Shown one piece after another: positions 1 through 12,639 of a DNA stretch of 64,000 nt (within the stretch, counting starts at the first letter, position 1; every line of letters begins with the position of its first letter). A program made the position numbers and the translations under genes. This stretch comes from Sindora glabra (lineage: Eukaryota > Streptophyta > Magnoliopsida > Fabales > Fabaceae). The stretch lies in contig CM035232.1 of the NCBI GenBank assembly GCA_020226215.1, forward strand, positions 58,971,220 through 59,035,219, read 5' to 3'. The notes under the pieces are model-generated. The model saw nothing but the letters and a program-made list of their open reading frames with translations, had not been told where the DNA came from and did not search any database.

Positions 1-528
1 CAGATTATAGAGCCTACCTACAGGGAGCTTACTTTAGAGTTTCTTAGTACTTTCTATCTAGAGAGATATTTCGGGACTGTCAATTCGGCTGACACAGTGC
101 AGTTTCGTCTCGGGGGAGTCACTTATTCCATGAGCATGACCCAGCTCTCAATGCACTTAGGGCTTTATTCTGAAGAATTTGTGACAACTACTGAGTATCA
201 TGACATGCTGATAGGACTGCCCCATGGGACCCAAGAGTGGTGCGTATGGGCTGATATTGCTATCGGGAACACATATGATCCTACCAAGAGCAAGGCGTCT
301 AGCCTCAGAAGAGTTGCCTGGTGAGTTATCCATTCCATCTTCAGTCACATCTTGAGTGGTCGGGAGCACAATCATGGGGTCATGAGCATTGCTGATGCCC
401 TTTTCTTGTATAGCATGATTCAGAGAGTCCCCATTCATATTGGAGGTGCATTTGCACATTTCTTCTCGACTCAGGCATTAGATAGACGAGCTGGGAGTAT
501 TGCTGCCGGTCATATATCACCTGACTAG
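1..528 (+). pseudogene. Athila-type ORF fragment, broken
   Basis: Frame 1 is open from the window edge (begins QIIEPTYRELTLEF) to a TGA at 322-324. It then continues in the same frame with sensible protein (FSHILSGREHNHGVMSIADA) to TAG at 526-528. The block QFRLGGVTYSMSMTQLSMHL resembles the plant 'Athila ORF-1' type of retroelement protein, whose function is unknown. The true start is outside the window. One in-frame stop and a frame change before the downstream segment make it a pseudogene. It is not a host gene, because it runs straight into the retroelement purine tract and LTR. Family assignment is from memory of similar plant sequences, not a search. Confidence 0.65.
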
Positions 529-584
529 CCAGGCGGCTAAGAGTATTTGATCAACCTTATGGATCCCTCACTATAGTATCTCAC

Positions 585-944
585 ATGACCCCTCTCCAAA
601 GGGGCATTCTTCTAGTTATGGGGATCCAACCTGTGCAGCAGCAGCCCCATGAGGAAGAGCATGATATTCCAGGAAATGATGGCGATCGTGATGCAGCTCC
701 TGATATGGGTCCATCATCTTCTGCGGGGGGCAGAGTTTCATCCGAGGCCTACTTCCGGGACATATTATCTAGTCAGCAGCAGATTATGGCTGAGCTTCAG
801 CTTATCTATGAGCGTCAGACAAGGATTGAGGGTCTTTATGACGACTTGGACAGGAGATCTAGACACATCGAGAGCATGGTCGAGCCCATGTTTAAGCTTT
901 TCCACCCCTCTTCCCCAGCTGATCCAGACCTTCTTGCTCAGTAG
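585..944 (+). pseudogene. C-terminal segment of the Athila-type ORF (frame-shifted)
   Basis: A 119-residue frame-3 stretch continues the protein begun in frame 1, so one or more indels lie between about 528 and 585. It has an acidic, Ser/Gly-rich linker (HEEEHDIPGNDGD, GPSSSAGG) followed by a polar, probably helical region (SSQQQIMAELQLIYERQTRIEGL) that could form a coiled coil. The ATG at 585 is unlikely to be a genuine start, because homologous protein precedes it in another frame. No catalytic motif is visible. Confidence 0.5.
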
Positions 945-1335
945 CTTGGATAGTTTCTTTTTCCTTTTTACTTATATATTCTGCTTTTTACTTATTTCTC
1001 CTCTCTATTTCCATTTCTCTTGGTCTGTACTTATATTGACTATGTACTTTCATTTACTTTTTATTATTTTAACTATTTATCTTTTATTTTCTTGCACTCT
1101 TAATATTAATGTCTGTAATAACTAACAACATATTTTTCCAGTATTACATCTTCTTTCTTTTTAGATTAGTAGTCTCCTCTTTCTCTCCTACTCTGTCTCT
1201 ACTTCTGGATCTCCCTGAAGTCATGATCTATACTGGACAACCATGCTTCACTTGTCAGGAAAGTTTCAGCCCCCCATCTATTCTCTATCTCTTTTCCATT
1301 TACTTTATTGTACATTGAGGACAATGTCCAATTTT

Positions 1336-1347
1336 AAGTGTGGGGGA
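1336..1347 (+). other. Upstream polypurine tract of the Athila-like element
   Basis: The tract AAGTGTGGGGGAG follows GAGGACAATGTCCAATTTT. It is nearly the same as the tract at 2817-2829 and lies about 1.5 kb before the LTR. Position and sequence suggest a second plus-strand priming site or a relic of one. Confidence 0.5.
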
Positions 1348-2190
1348 GCAGCGTTTAGATTGTTTTATAATGTTTTGCACTTGAATCTGCTTGATTGATT
1401 TAGAGTACTGAAATTTACTCCAAATTCAATAATATGTAAAAAAAATTTAAAAATGTAAAAAAAAAATTTGGGGTAATCTTTTGAATAAAGTGATATTGGT
1501 TCATGCCTTGCTCCTTCAATAATTATCTGACAACTTAATAAGGAAAATCTAAAGCTTGAAGTTAAGAGTAATGAGCATAATTAATCCTCGTGAGATTTGA
1601 GCCTTTTGAGCAATTTTCACATTAGAAATTAAAGCTCATTTTTATCTTTTTGAGGGATTATGTCATCGCTCTTGAATTTTTGCTCTCTAAAACTTGCATT
1701 TGCTCTTTTTGAGGTTACATTTTATATATTTTGCATGTCAAAATGATGAGGCCATGTTTCTTTACCCTTTTTATTTGTTTTGCTTATTTGAATCCTTTTC
1801 TTTGATATACCTTAAACCATTTTCAATTTTACCCCTAGTTAGCCACTTTGAGCCTTGGACTCTCATTTCTAGCCTAGCCCATACTATGTACATCTAAAGC
1901 CACTGCCAAGTGAACTTGAACCTTAGAGTTTAAGGGAACTTAGACACATTTTATGAGTTTGGCTATCACTTAGAGGTCCTTACTTAGAACTGCTAGTTAG
2001 ATAAGTTGATTTATAGCTTTGATTGTTAAAAAAAAACAAATAAATAACAAAAATAAAAAAAAATAATACAACAACAAAAAAAATGGTGTTAAATAAATAA
2101 TTTGGGAAGAAGAAGAGGAAGAAAAGCTTGTTAGAAAATAATTAAAAAAATAAATAAATAAAGGGGGAGAAAAAGTTTTGTTTGCTGATT

Positions 2191-2300
<110 letters not shown>

Positions 2301-2816
2301 AGAAGAATGGAGGTTGGAGCAAGGGGTTGAAGCAAGGTAATATGCTAAGCTGAGTAATGGAACTCGACAATGGTCAAACTCAAGACCAATGTATCTTTTC
2401 CCTTTTCTAACTCTATCACTTTTCATCCTTTGATTTTCCTTTCCTCTATCCTCACCATTTTCCCTAATAAAGTCCTCTGATTTGCATGCATTTTATAATA
2501 TAGTAGTGGAGATTAGAGTTTTTGCAAGCATATGGTAATATTAAGTCCTGAGCTGATTGATCTGAGAGTATACACAAGCCTTATCTTGAGAGTTTGAGTA
2601 AACACTTTACCTATGAGGCTATTCTCTTTTGCTTTTATGCTGAAGATTGACTTATTTAGTTGCTTTGTTTTTATTTAGTTACTTGGCATGACTTGATCCT
2701 AATTTCTGATTCGTTGAATGATTGCTTGATGTTCTAAAATAAAAAAAAAAGAGAATAAAAAAAATTGGAGTAGATTTTTATTCTCTTACTTCCTTACTCG
2801 AGGACGAGCAAGATTC

Positions 2817-2829
2817 AAGTGTGGGGGAA
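2817..2829 (+). other. Polypurine tract before the 3' LTR (Athila-like)
   Basis: AAGTGTGGGGGAA directly precedes the LTR start and follows CTCGAGGACGAGCAAGATTC. Its position just upstream of the 3' LTR is that of the plus-strand primer. Confidence 0.75.
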
Positions 2830-2830
2830 T

Positions 2831-4247
2831 TAATAAATGCACAATTGTACTTAAATTTTATGTGTTTCATCACTCATTTACTTAGTATCTTGTGCAAATT
2901 AATTGAAAAAAGGATGCTTAGATGCTTGAAATTTTGTTTTCAGGTTTTGAAGTAACACATTTGAGCATTAGAAAAGGATCCAGAGGCAAAACTATGTAAA
3001 TTGTGGAGAATCGAAGTAAAGTTACTCACATGACAAATAACACGGGGTATAGGAACCCTATATGGAAGGTCGTGTATCCTTCTGGAACGCTTTGAAGCTT
3101 CACTGAGCTGCTCAGAAGAGAACACGGGGGTAAACACGGGATGTGTCATACCCCGTGTACCATATTGTCCTTCACTTCGAAGGTAAACACGGGGAGTGTC
3201 ATACCCCGTGTATCATGCTGCTCAACCTTCGCAGAAGAACACGGGGTACAACATGGGCCGTGTCATACCCCACGTATCATGCTGACCAACCTTCGCAGAG
3301 AAACACAGGGTAGAACACGGGCCGTGTCACACCCCGTGTACATTACCCATATAAGTTTTGTGCGAAAAAATTAGGAGAGAGGAGGAGAACCGAAAATTAG
3401 AAAGGGGAGCTATGAGTAGAAACCCTAAGAGAGACCCAAAGTCACTAAGGGCACCTCCTAGCATTGGATTCAAACAAAGGATTGAATATTCAAGCAAGGA
3501 ATTTGTAGAGTTTCATGATTTGATTTCCCTCTCCGTTTTCTGCTAGTTGTGTAATGACTTCACACTAAACCCTTGTGCTTAGCTGGGGTGAACTTGTTCA
3601 TGGATTTATGGAATTGATTTCTATATAGTCTAGCTTAATTTACTGTTGATTTATGATTTAATTATGCTGTTTTGTACTTGAACAAACCAATACTTCTGGA
3701 ATATTGGATTTGTGTTAAGGATTAGTTGATTCTAGGTTGAAATGACCAATTAATTAATCGAACCTTGCATGATCATTGGGAATATCAATTAGACTTAGGA
3801 ATTAAGCTAATTGGATTCTTTTGCACATGATGAAATGTCTAAGAATGGATTCTAAAGTAATGTTAATGCAACCTAAATGAGTGATTACTAGAGAAATTTT
3901 AGGCACTTAATCTCTTGGTTAGTAGCTAGTAGCTTTGCAATGAGGTATAGCTTATTTTTAATAATCCAGCAATCTAAATTAACAGTAAATCAAGTTAGAA
4001 GATTATCTTCATTCCGTAATGAAATGTACAAGGGAACCCTAAACTGAGTACGCTTCCATCTCAATTGAATTAAATCTTTTTGATAACTAAGCTCTGTTTT
4101 GTATTTTACCCTTACTTCACAATATCAATTGGTATACCTAGATAATTTACCTCGAAATTCAGTTAGTATTCAACATTCAATCCCTGTGGAGACGATATCT
4201 TTTATACTATAACTCGACTAAACCCATGCACTTGCGGGATCACGTCA
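2831..4247 (+). mobile_element. 3' LTR of the Athila-like element (about 1.4 kb)
   Basis: Starts just after the purine tract, either at TAATAAATGCAC (2831, a TG-to-TA change) or at TGCACAATTG (2838), and ends at CACGTCA. The tail TCCCTGTGGAGACGATATC plus CACTTGCGGGATCACGTCA is typical of the U5 end in this group. No PBS follows 4247, as expected for a 3' LTR. A tandem palindromic block lies at 3040-3347, and a weak TATA-like CATATAAG at about 3349 follows it. Confidence 0.75.
3040..3347. repeat. Tandem palindromic repeats in the Athila-like LTR
   Basis: About five imperfect units of roughly 55-80 bp, each starting with AACACGGGG and later carrying its reverse complement CCCCGTGTA, usually as GTGTCATACCCCGTGTA. 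Linkers of the type CATGCTGCTCAACCTTCGCA separate several units. Each unit can fold into a hairpin. The block lies just upstream of the presumed promoter. Confidence 0.85.
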
Positions 4248-5285
4248 TCTCTATCTTCTTCTTACCAACTTCTGCTTTTTCTCTCTGCACTGCCTCATTC
4301 TTCCTTTCTAGCTGGCTGTGTGTCATTGCTAACCTTCCCCTATTTACATCCTAATATCGCTACTAGTGGCAAGCTGTGACTACACAAAGAGCAACCATGT
4401 ATTCAGTCATCCAGAAATACAACAGCCTAGATTTGTGAAGGAGATTTTGACAAGCTTCCAAAGGCCTCTCTAAGCACTCCTTTTCTCCATTAGGTGGCTG
4501 TAAGCTACCGTCGTGGTGGGGAAACTGTGAAAGTGCAGCATCTTTAGTTATGAATAGTATTTTCTTTCTCTTTTCATTTTTTAGTGGCTTAACAACTTTT
4601 TCGGTGAGTTTTTATCGCCAGCGAGCTCCAGCTAAGCACCTCTAGTGTGGGCAAACTAGTCTATATAATTAGATTTTATATTTATGATAATTTATGCTTA
4701 ATTCAACAAAATCCATTTTTGTATATTTTAAGAAAAATGATAATGCCTCTATAAAAAAAAAGATTTTTATACTATAGAAGGTTAAAATATTAAGATTAGG
4801 ATTTTGTTATGTTATTAACTTTACTGGTGTTGAGTGTTAGAAGATAAATAAAAAAAAAAACTCATTTTCAAGGGTTCTTATTAATGATTCTAAAGAATAG
4901 CATTTTTAAGCCATAAAAGAATGAAATATTATAATTAAAGCTTTTCTAGAATATTACACTTTAAGAATATAGAAAATTCGAACTTGATTTGAAAAAACTA
5001 TGTCTTATTATATTATTTGGATACTTGGTATAATAATAATACAAAAATAAAAAGTTTATGCTCAAAAGTATTAGATTAGTATATTAAGAGTATATTTGGA
5101 TGATCAGAATCTAATATTTTTATCATTTTATACTTTGATTAAGAAGATTCATTATTTATAGGAATATTTGATATTTTGGTAATAAGTTTGGAAAATAAAG
5201 AAAGTGAGAATTTAAGATGATTAGGAGGTATATCTTAATTTTTAGTTAATACAAGGAAATATAAGAATATTATGAAATAGTATAT
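4248..5285 (+). mobile_element. A0: left visible part of an old long gypsy-type LTR
   Basis: From 4248 the sequence matches the middle of solo LTR D read on its minus strand: CGCCAGCGAGCTCCA here against CGCTGGCGAGCTCCA in D, with more shared text after it. The LTR is cut on the left by the Athila-like element and on the right by solo LTR A1, and resumes at 9274. There is no ORF. Confidence 0.7.
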
Positions 5286-8200
5286 TGTAATATTCGAAAT
5301 TAAAATTTTCATAAATTTCAATACTTGTGATTATTATTTTTTTATTTAGTATTTATTTGGCCGATATTTATTCTTAAATTATTTTCTTTTATGGTGATTA
5401 TTGAGATTTGATTAAAATAATCTTATAATAAAAATTTTCATAAGTTAGGAATAATTTAATGATTTATCGAATAAATTGACTATATTTCAATAAATTATTT
5501 TTTAGAATTAAATTCTAAAATAGAATTATTGTTAAATGGTTATTATTAGTTTAAAGTTGGACTAAATATTTTTATGACGATCTTTTCATAAATTAAAAAG
5601 AATATAAAATTTTATAAAGTAGTTTATTGACATTTTAACAAATTATTTTGGGAAATTAAGGAACATTAAAATATTTCTTTATAAATTCTTAAATTTATTA
5701 AATTATTATAAGTATGTATTTATGTATGTATGAGAGGCAGAATGAAAATATTTAGCATTAGAATTTTGAGTAAAATCAATTTTTTATGAAAATGAGCTTA
5801 CTGAATCAAAGGAGTGGTTGAGATTTCATAAAAAGAAATGAGCTTAGGGAGAAGTATAGTATCATATTTCAAAGCTGCCTTTTCTCTCTACCTTTTTGTT
5901 GAATTTTCGGAATGTAGCCTTGTTTTCTTAATTTCCATGCACCTCTCTCTCTTTTATTTTTATGGACTCTCTTTCTCCCTTGATTTTTTTTGCCGCTGTT
6001 CGGTCCCCCTTTCCCCTTTCTTTTTATATTTTTCGAACAGCTGCTCAATTTTAGTCTAGAGCTTTCATTTCTCTTTCTTGCTGACATGGTTTTATTAGTC
6101 CCATATGCTACTGCAGTTCTTTTTCTTTAATAAAAAAAAGGAAAACTCTGCTGCTGAAAAAACACGCACCGCCTTTCTCACATGCACAGCTGCCACCCCT
6201 TTGTAATTTGTTTCCTTTATTATTTTTTCTCATTCGGACAGCTTCTCCCTAAAAAAAAATAGAGAACCGCCTTCTCTCTCTCTCATGTTTTTCCTTTTAA
6301 CCTTCCAGCAGTCTCTCTCTTTCCCCCGTCTTCCATGTCGTCGCTGCCTCCCTTCTCTTTTCTTTTTTTCTTTTGCTTACTTTAGCTTCTATTGGCTGCA
6401 TGGTCCTTCCCGTCACCATGCGTTAGCCGCTGATGCATGGTGCTGTCTCCATCGGGCGGTTCTCTCTCTGTCTCGGCTCCATTTTTTTTTTACACTGCAT
6501 CTTCTCTCTTTGGCTGATACCCAAGCTCCCTTTTTCTCATATTTTCCCAGCTGAACTCATGGGCAAAGCGCTGATGGGGGAGACGTACGTTAAGCTTTCT
6601 CAGCTCACCACCACTCTTCCCCTCGTTCAGTCTCTCTCTTTCGTTTTCTTTCTTCCCAAAAAGGAGCCCTAAGTAGCAGCGTGAGGAAATTATGGTCTTG
6701 CAGCTTAATTCGGCTAAGGTGTTGGATGAATTAACCAGCTGCCATTCTTCTTGTAGTCTTCAGCTACTGTGCCGTGGCTTGGGTTAGCGTTTGTCATTTC
6801 CCAACTGTTAATGGCATTTGGAAATTGCTTTTAGTGACAGAAACAGTTGCATCTCTCCATCAAATCTGAGGACATCCGGTACATGCTCACTGCCAGTGAA
6901 TTTCTATTGAACATGATATGGGATGGTAAGCATATTCACGCCCTTTGACCTTAGTATTTCTGACAATTTCATTACTAATCCAAGAGAATCCATTTTATAT
7001 ATATTTATATTGATATTTGATCACAATTTTATATAATAGAGGAATAAGTGAATAAGTGCATAGCTAGCTTAAGGGAAATGATTCAAGGCTTTTCAAAGTA
7101 AAGAAAAAATTTCAAGAAGTCTGATGATTTAAATTTGGAATTAGAAAGCTAAAGTATCATGTTTGTGATATTTTAGAAATGTTACCCTTATGATTTTGGA
7201 TTACTTCGAAGATTATGTTAGGATTTTCATATTATTAGTATATTTATAGATTTTATGACCAACTTAAAAGAAAATAATTAGTGTTCATATGATTATAATT
7301 TAACTCTATAAATGGTGATGTTAGGAGAAAAATGTAAAAGATGATTTCGAGTATTCTAAGATTTCCTAGAAAATGAAAGATACTCATAGATGTCTTGAAA
7401 TTTCATGAAAATGAGGATCTAGAACAATTAAATGATAAGTTAAATTACTGATCAATATTGAGAAGTATAAGAAATGAGTAAGATGAAGTGCCATTATATT
7501 ATGGTAAAAATTTAACATAGCAATGGTTATGAGATTATTCTTATAAACTATGAATAGGAAAATGAGAGAATGTGGAATTTGGACCTGGAATGCTTTAATG
7601 ATAGATGGAAATTGACTATTTTAAGGTTTTACTAGAGATGCACATTACCAGATATGATTAATAAGGAATGGTTATTTGTGATATAAGTATAAATGTTTGT
7701 TTGTGTGAATATGATAGCTTATACTTGGAAAGTATAATCATGGTAGTCATGATTATTGATAAAGCTTATACAAAGGTCAATAGATCTTAGTGTATAGCAA
7801 ACGTATGATTGTAGTTCAATATCTATCTCACTTACATGTTACGATGTTAATAGTGGGTTGTGCTAGGCTTAATATTATTCAATGATAGATGAATGATCTT
7901 GCATTAAAAGTCTTATAAATCATTATGATATGAGAATTGGGCTCTCGTCTGGATATTAGACCTTGATTGATTGATTGTAATAGATCATATTATAATTGTG
8001 TTATATGTTTTATTTACTTGTAATTGTTTATGCGGGCTTGGAGGGAAAATGGTGATGTGACTAGAGTAAAGCTCTAGCAAATTTACTACATCGAGAATTG
8101 AGTTTTATGAGGTGTTGGGGAACTATGAATGGTGATGAATAGTGCAAAAGCCAAATAGAGAATTCTTGGTAAATCATTATGCATAATATATAATTGGTAT

Positions 8201-9268
8201 GAAAGTCAAATGAGAAATCCCCAACGAATAGTTGAGAAAAGCAAAGAATCGAACTTGATATCATAGAACAGCTATATGTCTGTTTACTATATTTGAATAT
8301 GTGACATCATGAGACTATTTGTGATTAACTTGTATTGATGATGTGGTTGTGATAATCCATTTATATTTAAGCCTTGATTGTTGTTTATGTGTGATGCCTA
8401 CCCGGAATGGGTAGTATATGATTTTGAAATTTTGATGGAAAATTGAGACTCCTATGATTGTACAATAAGAAATAGAGTTTAAATCATGTGCAAGTGAAAT
8501 TCTATTTCAAAAAATGGTTTTATATATTTCAAGAATCCAGAAAATAGTTTACTATTACCTTTTTATATATCTAAGTTGATCACCTGCAAGATAGTAATAG
8601 TTATATACTCACTGAGTTCTCGTAATTCATTTTATTATATTTTAACTATTTCAGGTTAAGACTTAAGTTTACTACATCCATGGAGCATCAAGACCGTCTT
8701 ATTTGAAAGATTTGACAGTTTGAAATAGAAACTGTTAATTTATGTGGTATTAATTTATTGTATATGTGTAAAATTGAACCTATGTCGTACTGTGTATGTG
8801 TGTTTATTGTCATATATAAAAATTGAGACTCCTATGATTGTACAATAAGAAATAGAGTTTAAATCATGTGCAAGTGAAATTCTATTTCAAAAAATGGTTT
8901 TATATATTTCAAGAATCCAGAAAATAGTTTACTATTACCTTTTTATATATCTAAGTTGATCACCTGCAATATAGTGATAGTTATATACTCACTGAGTTCT
9001 CGTAATTCATTTTATTGTATTTTAACTATTTCAGGTTAAGACTTAAGTTTACTACATCCACGGAGCATCAAGACCGTCTTATTTGAAAGATTTGACAGTT
9101 TGAAATAGAAACTGTTAATTTATATGGTATTAATTTATTGTATATGTGTAAAATTGAACCTATGTCGTACTGTGTATGTGTGTTTATTGTCATATATAAA
9201 AATTATTATTAAGGCTTGTGGAAACCAATAATAGTATTCACACCAGTCAATCAAACTGGATTGTGACA
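5286..9268 (+). mobile_element. A1: solo LTR of the A/B/C/D long-LTR family, TSD TATAT
   Basis: Begins TGTAATATTCG and ends GGATTGTGACA. The 5 bp before (5281-5285) and after (9269-9273) are both TATAT. The start matches the start of D (shared ATAAATTTCAATACTTGTGA-type text), and the end matches B, C and A0. Length is 3,983 bp, or about 3.6 kb without a 380-bp internal duplication. The CT-rich stretch at about 5870-6660 probably represents transcript-leader DNA and yields short chance frames. No gag or pol is present, so this is a solo LTR. Confidence 0.85.
8441..9200. repeat. Tandem duplication, 2 x 380 bp, inside A1
   Basis: The unit beginning AATTGAGACTCCTATGATTG at 8441 recurs at 8821. 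I counted about five differences, so identity is near 98-99%. The second copy ends at 9200 and is followed by the normal LTR end. It is much more similar than the LTR copies are to each other, so it arose after insertion or late in the lineage. Confidence 0.95.
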
Positions 9269-9273
9269 TATAT

Positions 9274-11100
9274 TTAGAATGTGCCTAGATCACTATATTG
9301 TAATATCTATATTTAAATTATATGGATTCAAGAAATCATTATTTATTGACACCTTTTTATTATTATGGTTCAATATCTAAATATAAGGAAGGTTGATAAT
9401 CTAGAAAAGTCAATTGGCATAAAGTGAGTTTTTTAGGGTATCAGATTTTAATCTTTTATTTACATGGTATGATTTGAAAATCTTTATATTATGATATATT
9501 CTTGATTTCTTGAGGGTAACCTAAGAAATTATGGAAAATTAAAATGTTATGATTAGACTTAGGAATAGTAAATTAAAAAGAAAATGAGTAAAATCAATAT
9601 AACTAATAAATTATTCTTGTAAATTATGATATTAGGAGAGAAATGTGGGAATAATGATTATGGATATTTCAAAATTTCTAAATTTGAATTAGCTTTATTA
9701 GGTGATTATGTATTTTATTACTAATTTTTATTTCCATAAAAGATTATTTAAATATTATGATTTGTATTCTCTTATTAAAAGTTTGAATTTTATATTCATG
9801 CATATATATCTGCACTCATGCATAAATTCAGTTTCATAGTATAAGAATAAATAGTAAGAGATCAAAGTGTGTAGCAAAAGTGTAGTAGTGGTGATAGTTA
9901 TTAATGGGTCATAATCAAATTCAATGATATTTATATAGTAATGTTTATGCTACTATGTGCTTAATATTGTTGAGTGATAAATTAGTTACTTTGCATTGAA
10001 GTTTTTTAAACAATTATGAAATGATGATTGAATTCTCATGTGTATATTATCTACAAAATCTACTATGGATAACATTAGAAATTGTGAATCATAGTAGAGC
10101 AGTGGCATTGGAAATTGAGACTATAATGAAGTGATATTTGAGAGTCGAATGGTAAATTTTTAGTAAACAATTGAAAAGGATATAAGATTGATCCAAAAGA
10201 CAAATGGAAAATTTTTGACAAACATCTGATGTTGGCCTAGAAATCCAAATGTAGACATATGCATATTTGCTATAAAATATTGAGATATTGGAACTTTGCT
10301 TGTGATTAGATGTTACTGCATGATGTGCATGCAAAGACTTGACATGTTTGTCATGATTTGTCTCTATTTGAATCTTAAAAGCTAGTTGAGATTATGATTT
10401 CTACTCGAAATAGATAGTAAGTGATATGATGATGAGGTTGTATTTTAACAAATAATTGATATTACTATGAATTGTGGTGTGAGATACAGAGTTAAGTCAA
10501 GTGTAGGAGAATTCACATTTTAGGACATGGCTTCATATATTTCAAAAAAATCAGAAAAATTGGGTTTGTTAATATTATAATAGTAGTATATATTTAATTT
10601 ACAGATATTAATTATAAAATTGATCTTCTGTAAACTAGTGGTAGACATATACTTATTAAGTTTTTGTAACTCATTCCATTGTATCTTCAATGTTTTTAGG
10701 TTAAGATTTGAGCTTTGTAGTATCTATGGAAAAATAAAAACTAACTAGATTAAAAGATTTAATAGTTGAGATTAGCATTCAAATAGAGATTTGTTAAATT
10801 AGACAAAAAGTAGAATTAATTATACGTGTGTAAGTTTGAAACTGTATTATTTTATGTGATTGCTTGATGCTACCGTACCTAAAAATTAATACAAGTTTTG
10901 AATTATAAAACATGTGGTCCTCGGGAAGTATCCAAAAATAAGGAAGACTCAATCCTTTTTTCTATGAAATTTTTAAAGTAAATTTTCATGTTCCTCTAGA
11001 TTTTGGAAGCTCTTACTAAATAGAAAGAGTGAAAATTGTTAAGATTTGTAGAAATTAGTAATGAGATCCATGTCAGTCACAATTAGATTGGGTCGTGACA
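9274..11100 (+). mobile_element. A0: right part of the old LTR, ending TCGTGACA
   Basis: Continues A0 after the A1 insertion. The tail shares CCTCGGGAAGTATCCAAAAA with copy C and ends TTGGGTCGTGACA at 11100, the family's U5 end. No PBS follows, so A0 is a solo LTR or the 3' LTR of a lost element. The expected TSD from the right flank is GTTTA (11101-11105); its partner is off the left edge. Confidence 0.7.
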
Positions 11101-11862
11101 GTTTAGTAGGTTAATAAATTATGATTTAAATAATATGTTCTAATCTATTTTGTAAAATGGCTAAAAGTTAGCATAATCCTATTATATTCTACAAATAGGC
11201 TTGGTTACATTAAGTAAAAAATATTTTAAGTCATTAGAATTCTATAAGTCAGATAGCCTACTTCCATTCCAACTTAAAAAGGACAATTTTCAAGAAATGT
11301 TTCATATTTGATGTTCTAAAAGTTATTCTATTATTTAGGAAAAGCAAATTAATTCAAATATTTTATTTCATAATTAAATAAATAATCCTTCAACTTTATA
11401 TTACAATGCAAGATCGACGAAAATGAAGAAAATAAAAAAATAACAAAATATTTTTAATGCATTAAGAATTATAGATGCATTTTTAATTATTATTTTGTTA
11501 AATAATTATTTTTATTATTGAACAATAAGTATTGAGATAGATGAATAATGGATATTTATAAATTGATGTTCAATAACTCTTTTGTTAATGGATAAACATT
11601 ATGCATCCATTTAACTCACTAAATATCAAGAATAAGTTTGAATAAACACAAAGTTAAATGTATTCATAGGTATCCATCCATTTTACCACTTTTACTCTCA
11701 CCATTTTACCATTCTCATTAACTAGTCACTTTTATCGCTCTTCTATTTCTTCAATCAATTACTTATCAAACCTACCATTTTTACCATGTTTTTTCTCTTA
11801 TTTCCTTTTATACTTTTTTTTAATTTTTCTTATTTCTAATAATTTCAAATTTGAAACACCAT
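11101..11862. other. AT-rich spacer with no assignable feature
   Basis: Between the U5 end of A0 and the start of G1. No open frame, LTR terminus or obvious repeat could be recognised. It is the only stretch of this size not attributed to a retroelement. Confidence 0.5.
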
Positions 11863-12639
11863 TGTCACACTTTCTAGATTTAAAATATTTTTTATGAAAA
11901 ATAATTAGTTGTTATTATAAAATTTGGAATGAAATCATTTATGGAAAATAATTGATAAAAGAATATTTTAAAACTTTAAAAAGGTCAAATATAATTAAAG
12001 TGAAAATGTAAGTGTGAAGGTGACCTTAAGAGCCATTTTCCAATTTTACCTCATTACCTTATTTATTCTTTAAACTCAACCAATCTTGTTTTTCTCCAAA
12101 AAGGAAAAATCCTCCTCATCTTCCTCACAATTGCAAAAAGAAGTACTAATCTCCTCTACTTCTCATCTTCACTTCTAATTCAATCTAAATGAGGTAATTA
12201 ATTTTACTTTTCGATCTTTGTAAGGCTTTTTCCTTATTTTTTCTCTGAGTTTATAAAAGATAAAGGATTTTAATTTCAAGGAGAATTTTGGAGCCTTAAC
12301 CTCAAATCCTTATTTGATAATGTTTAAGGACAAGTTAATTCTCATTTCTACCATTTATTACTTTCTCTAACATTTATGGGTGAATATACTAACCAATTTT
12401 GCATGAATTTTAATAATCTAAACTAGTTTAAGTTATGTTTTCTTTATAATTGAATATTTAAGGATTTTATGCAATAGAACAATGTTTAATGTGAAATTTA
12501 TGCTAAATGAACTTGCATGAAGGATAAATTTTTAGGTGAAATTCCTATAAGTAAATAGTATTTTTTGCAAGAAATTTACAGAATTTCATGATCTAATCGA
12601 TTAAGCTAATGTAAAATGATGAGCTAATTATTAAACTAG

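Noticed and set aside
3040..3347. CRISPR-like repeat array
   Set aside because: Units are unequal, imperfect and palindromic, sit in an LTR in a plant-like sequence, and no cas-like genes exist.
5838..6672. Short frames at 5838, 6285 and 6433 that look like membrane proteins
   Set aside because: They come from the CT-rich leader-like part of solo LTR A1; no homologous frame is kept in B, C or D.
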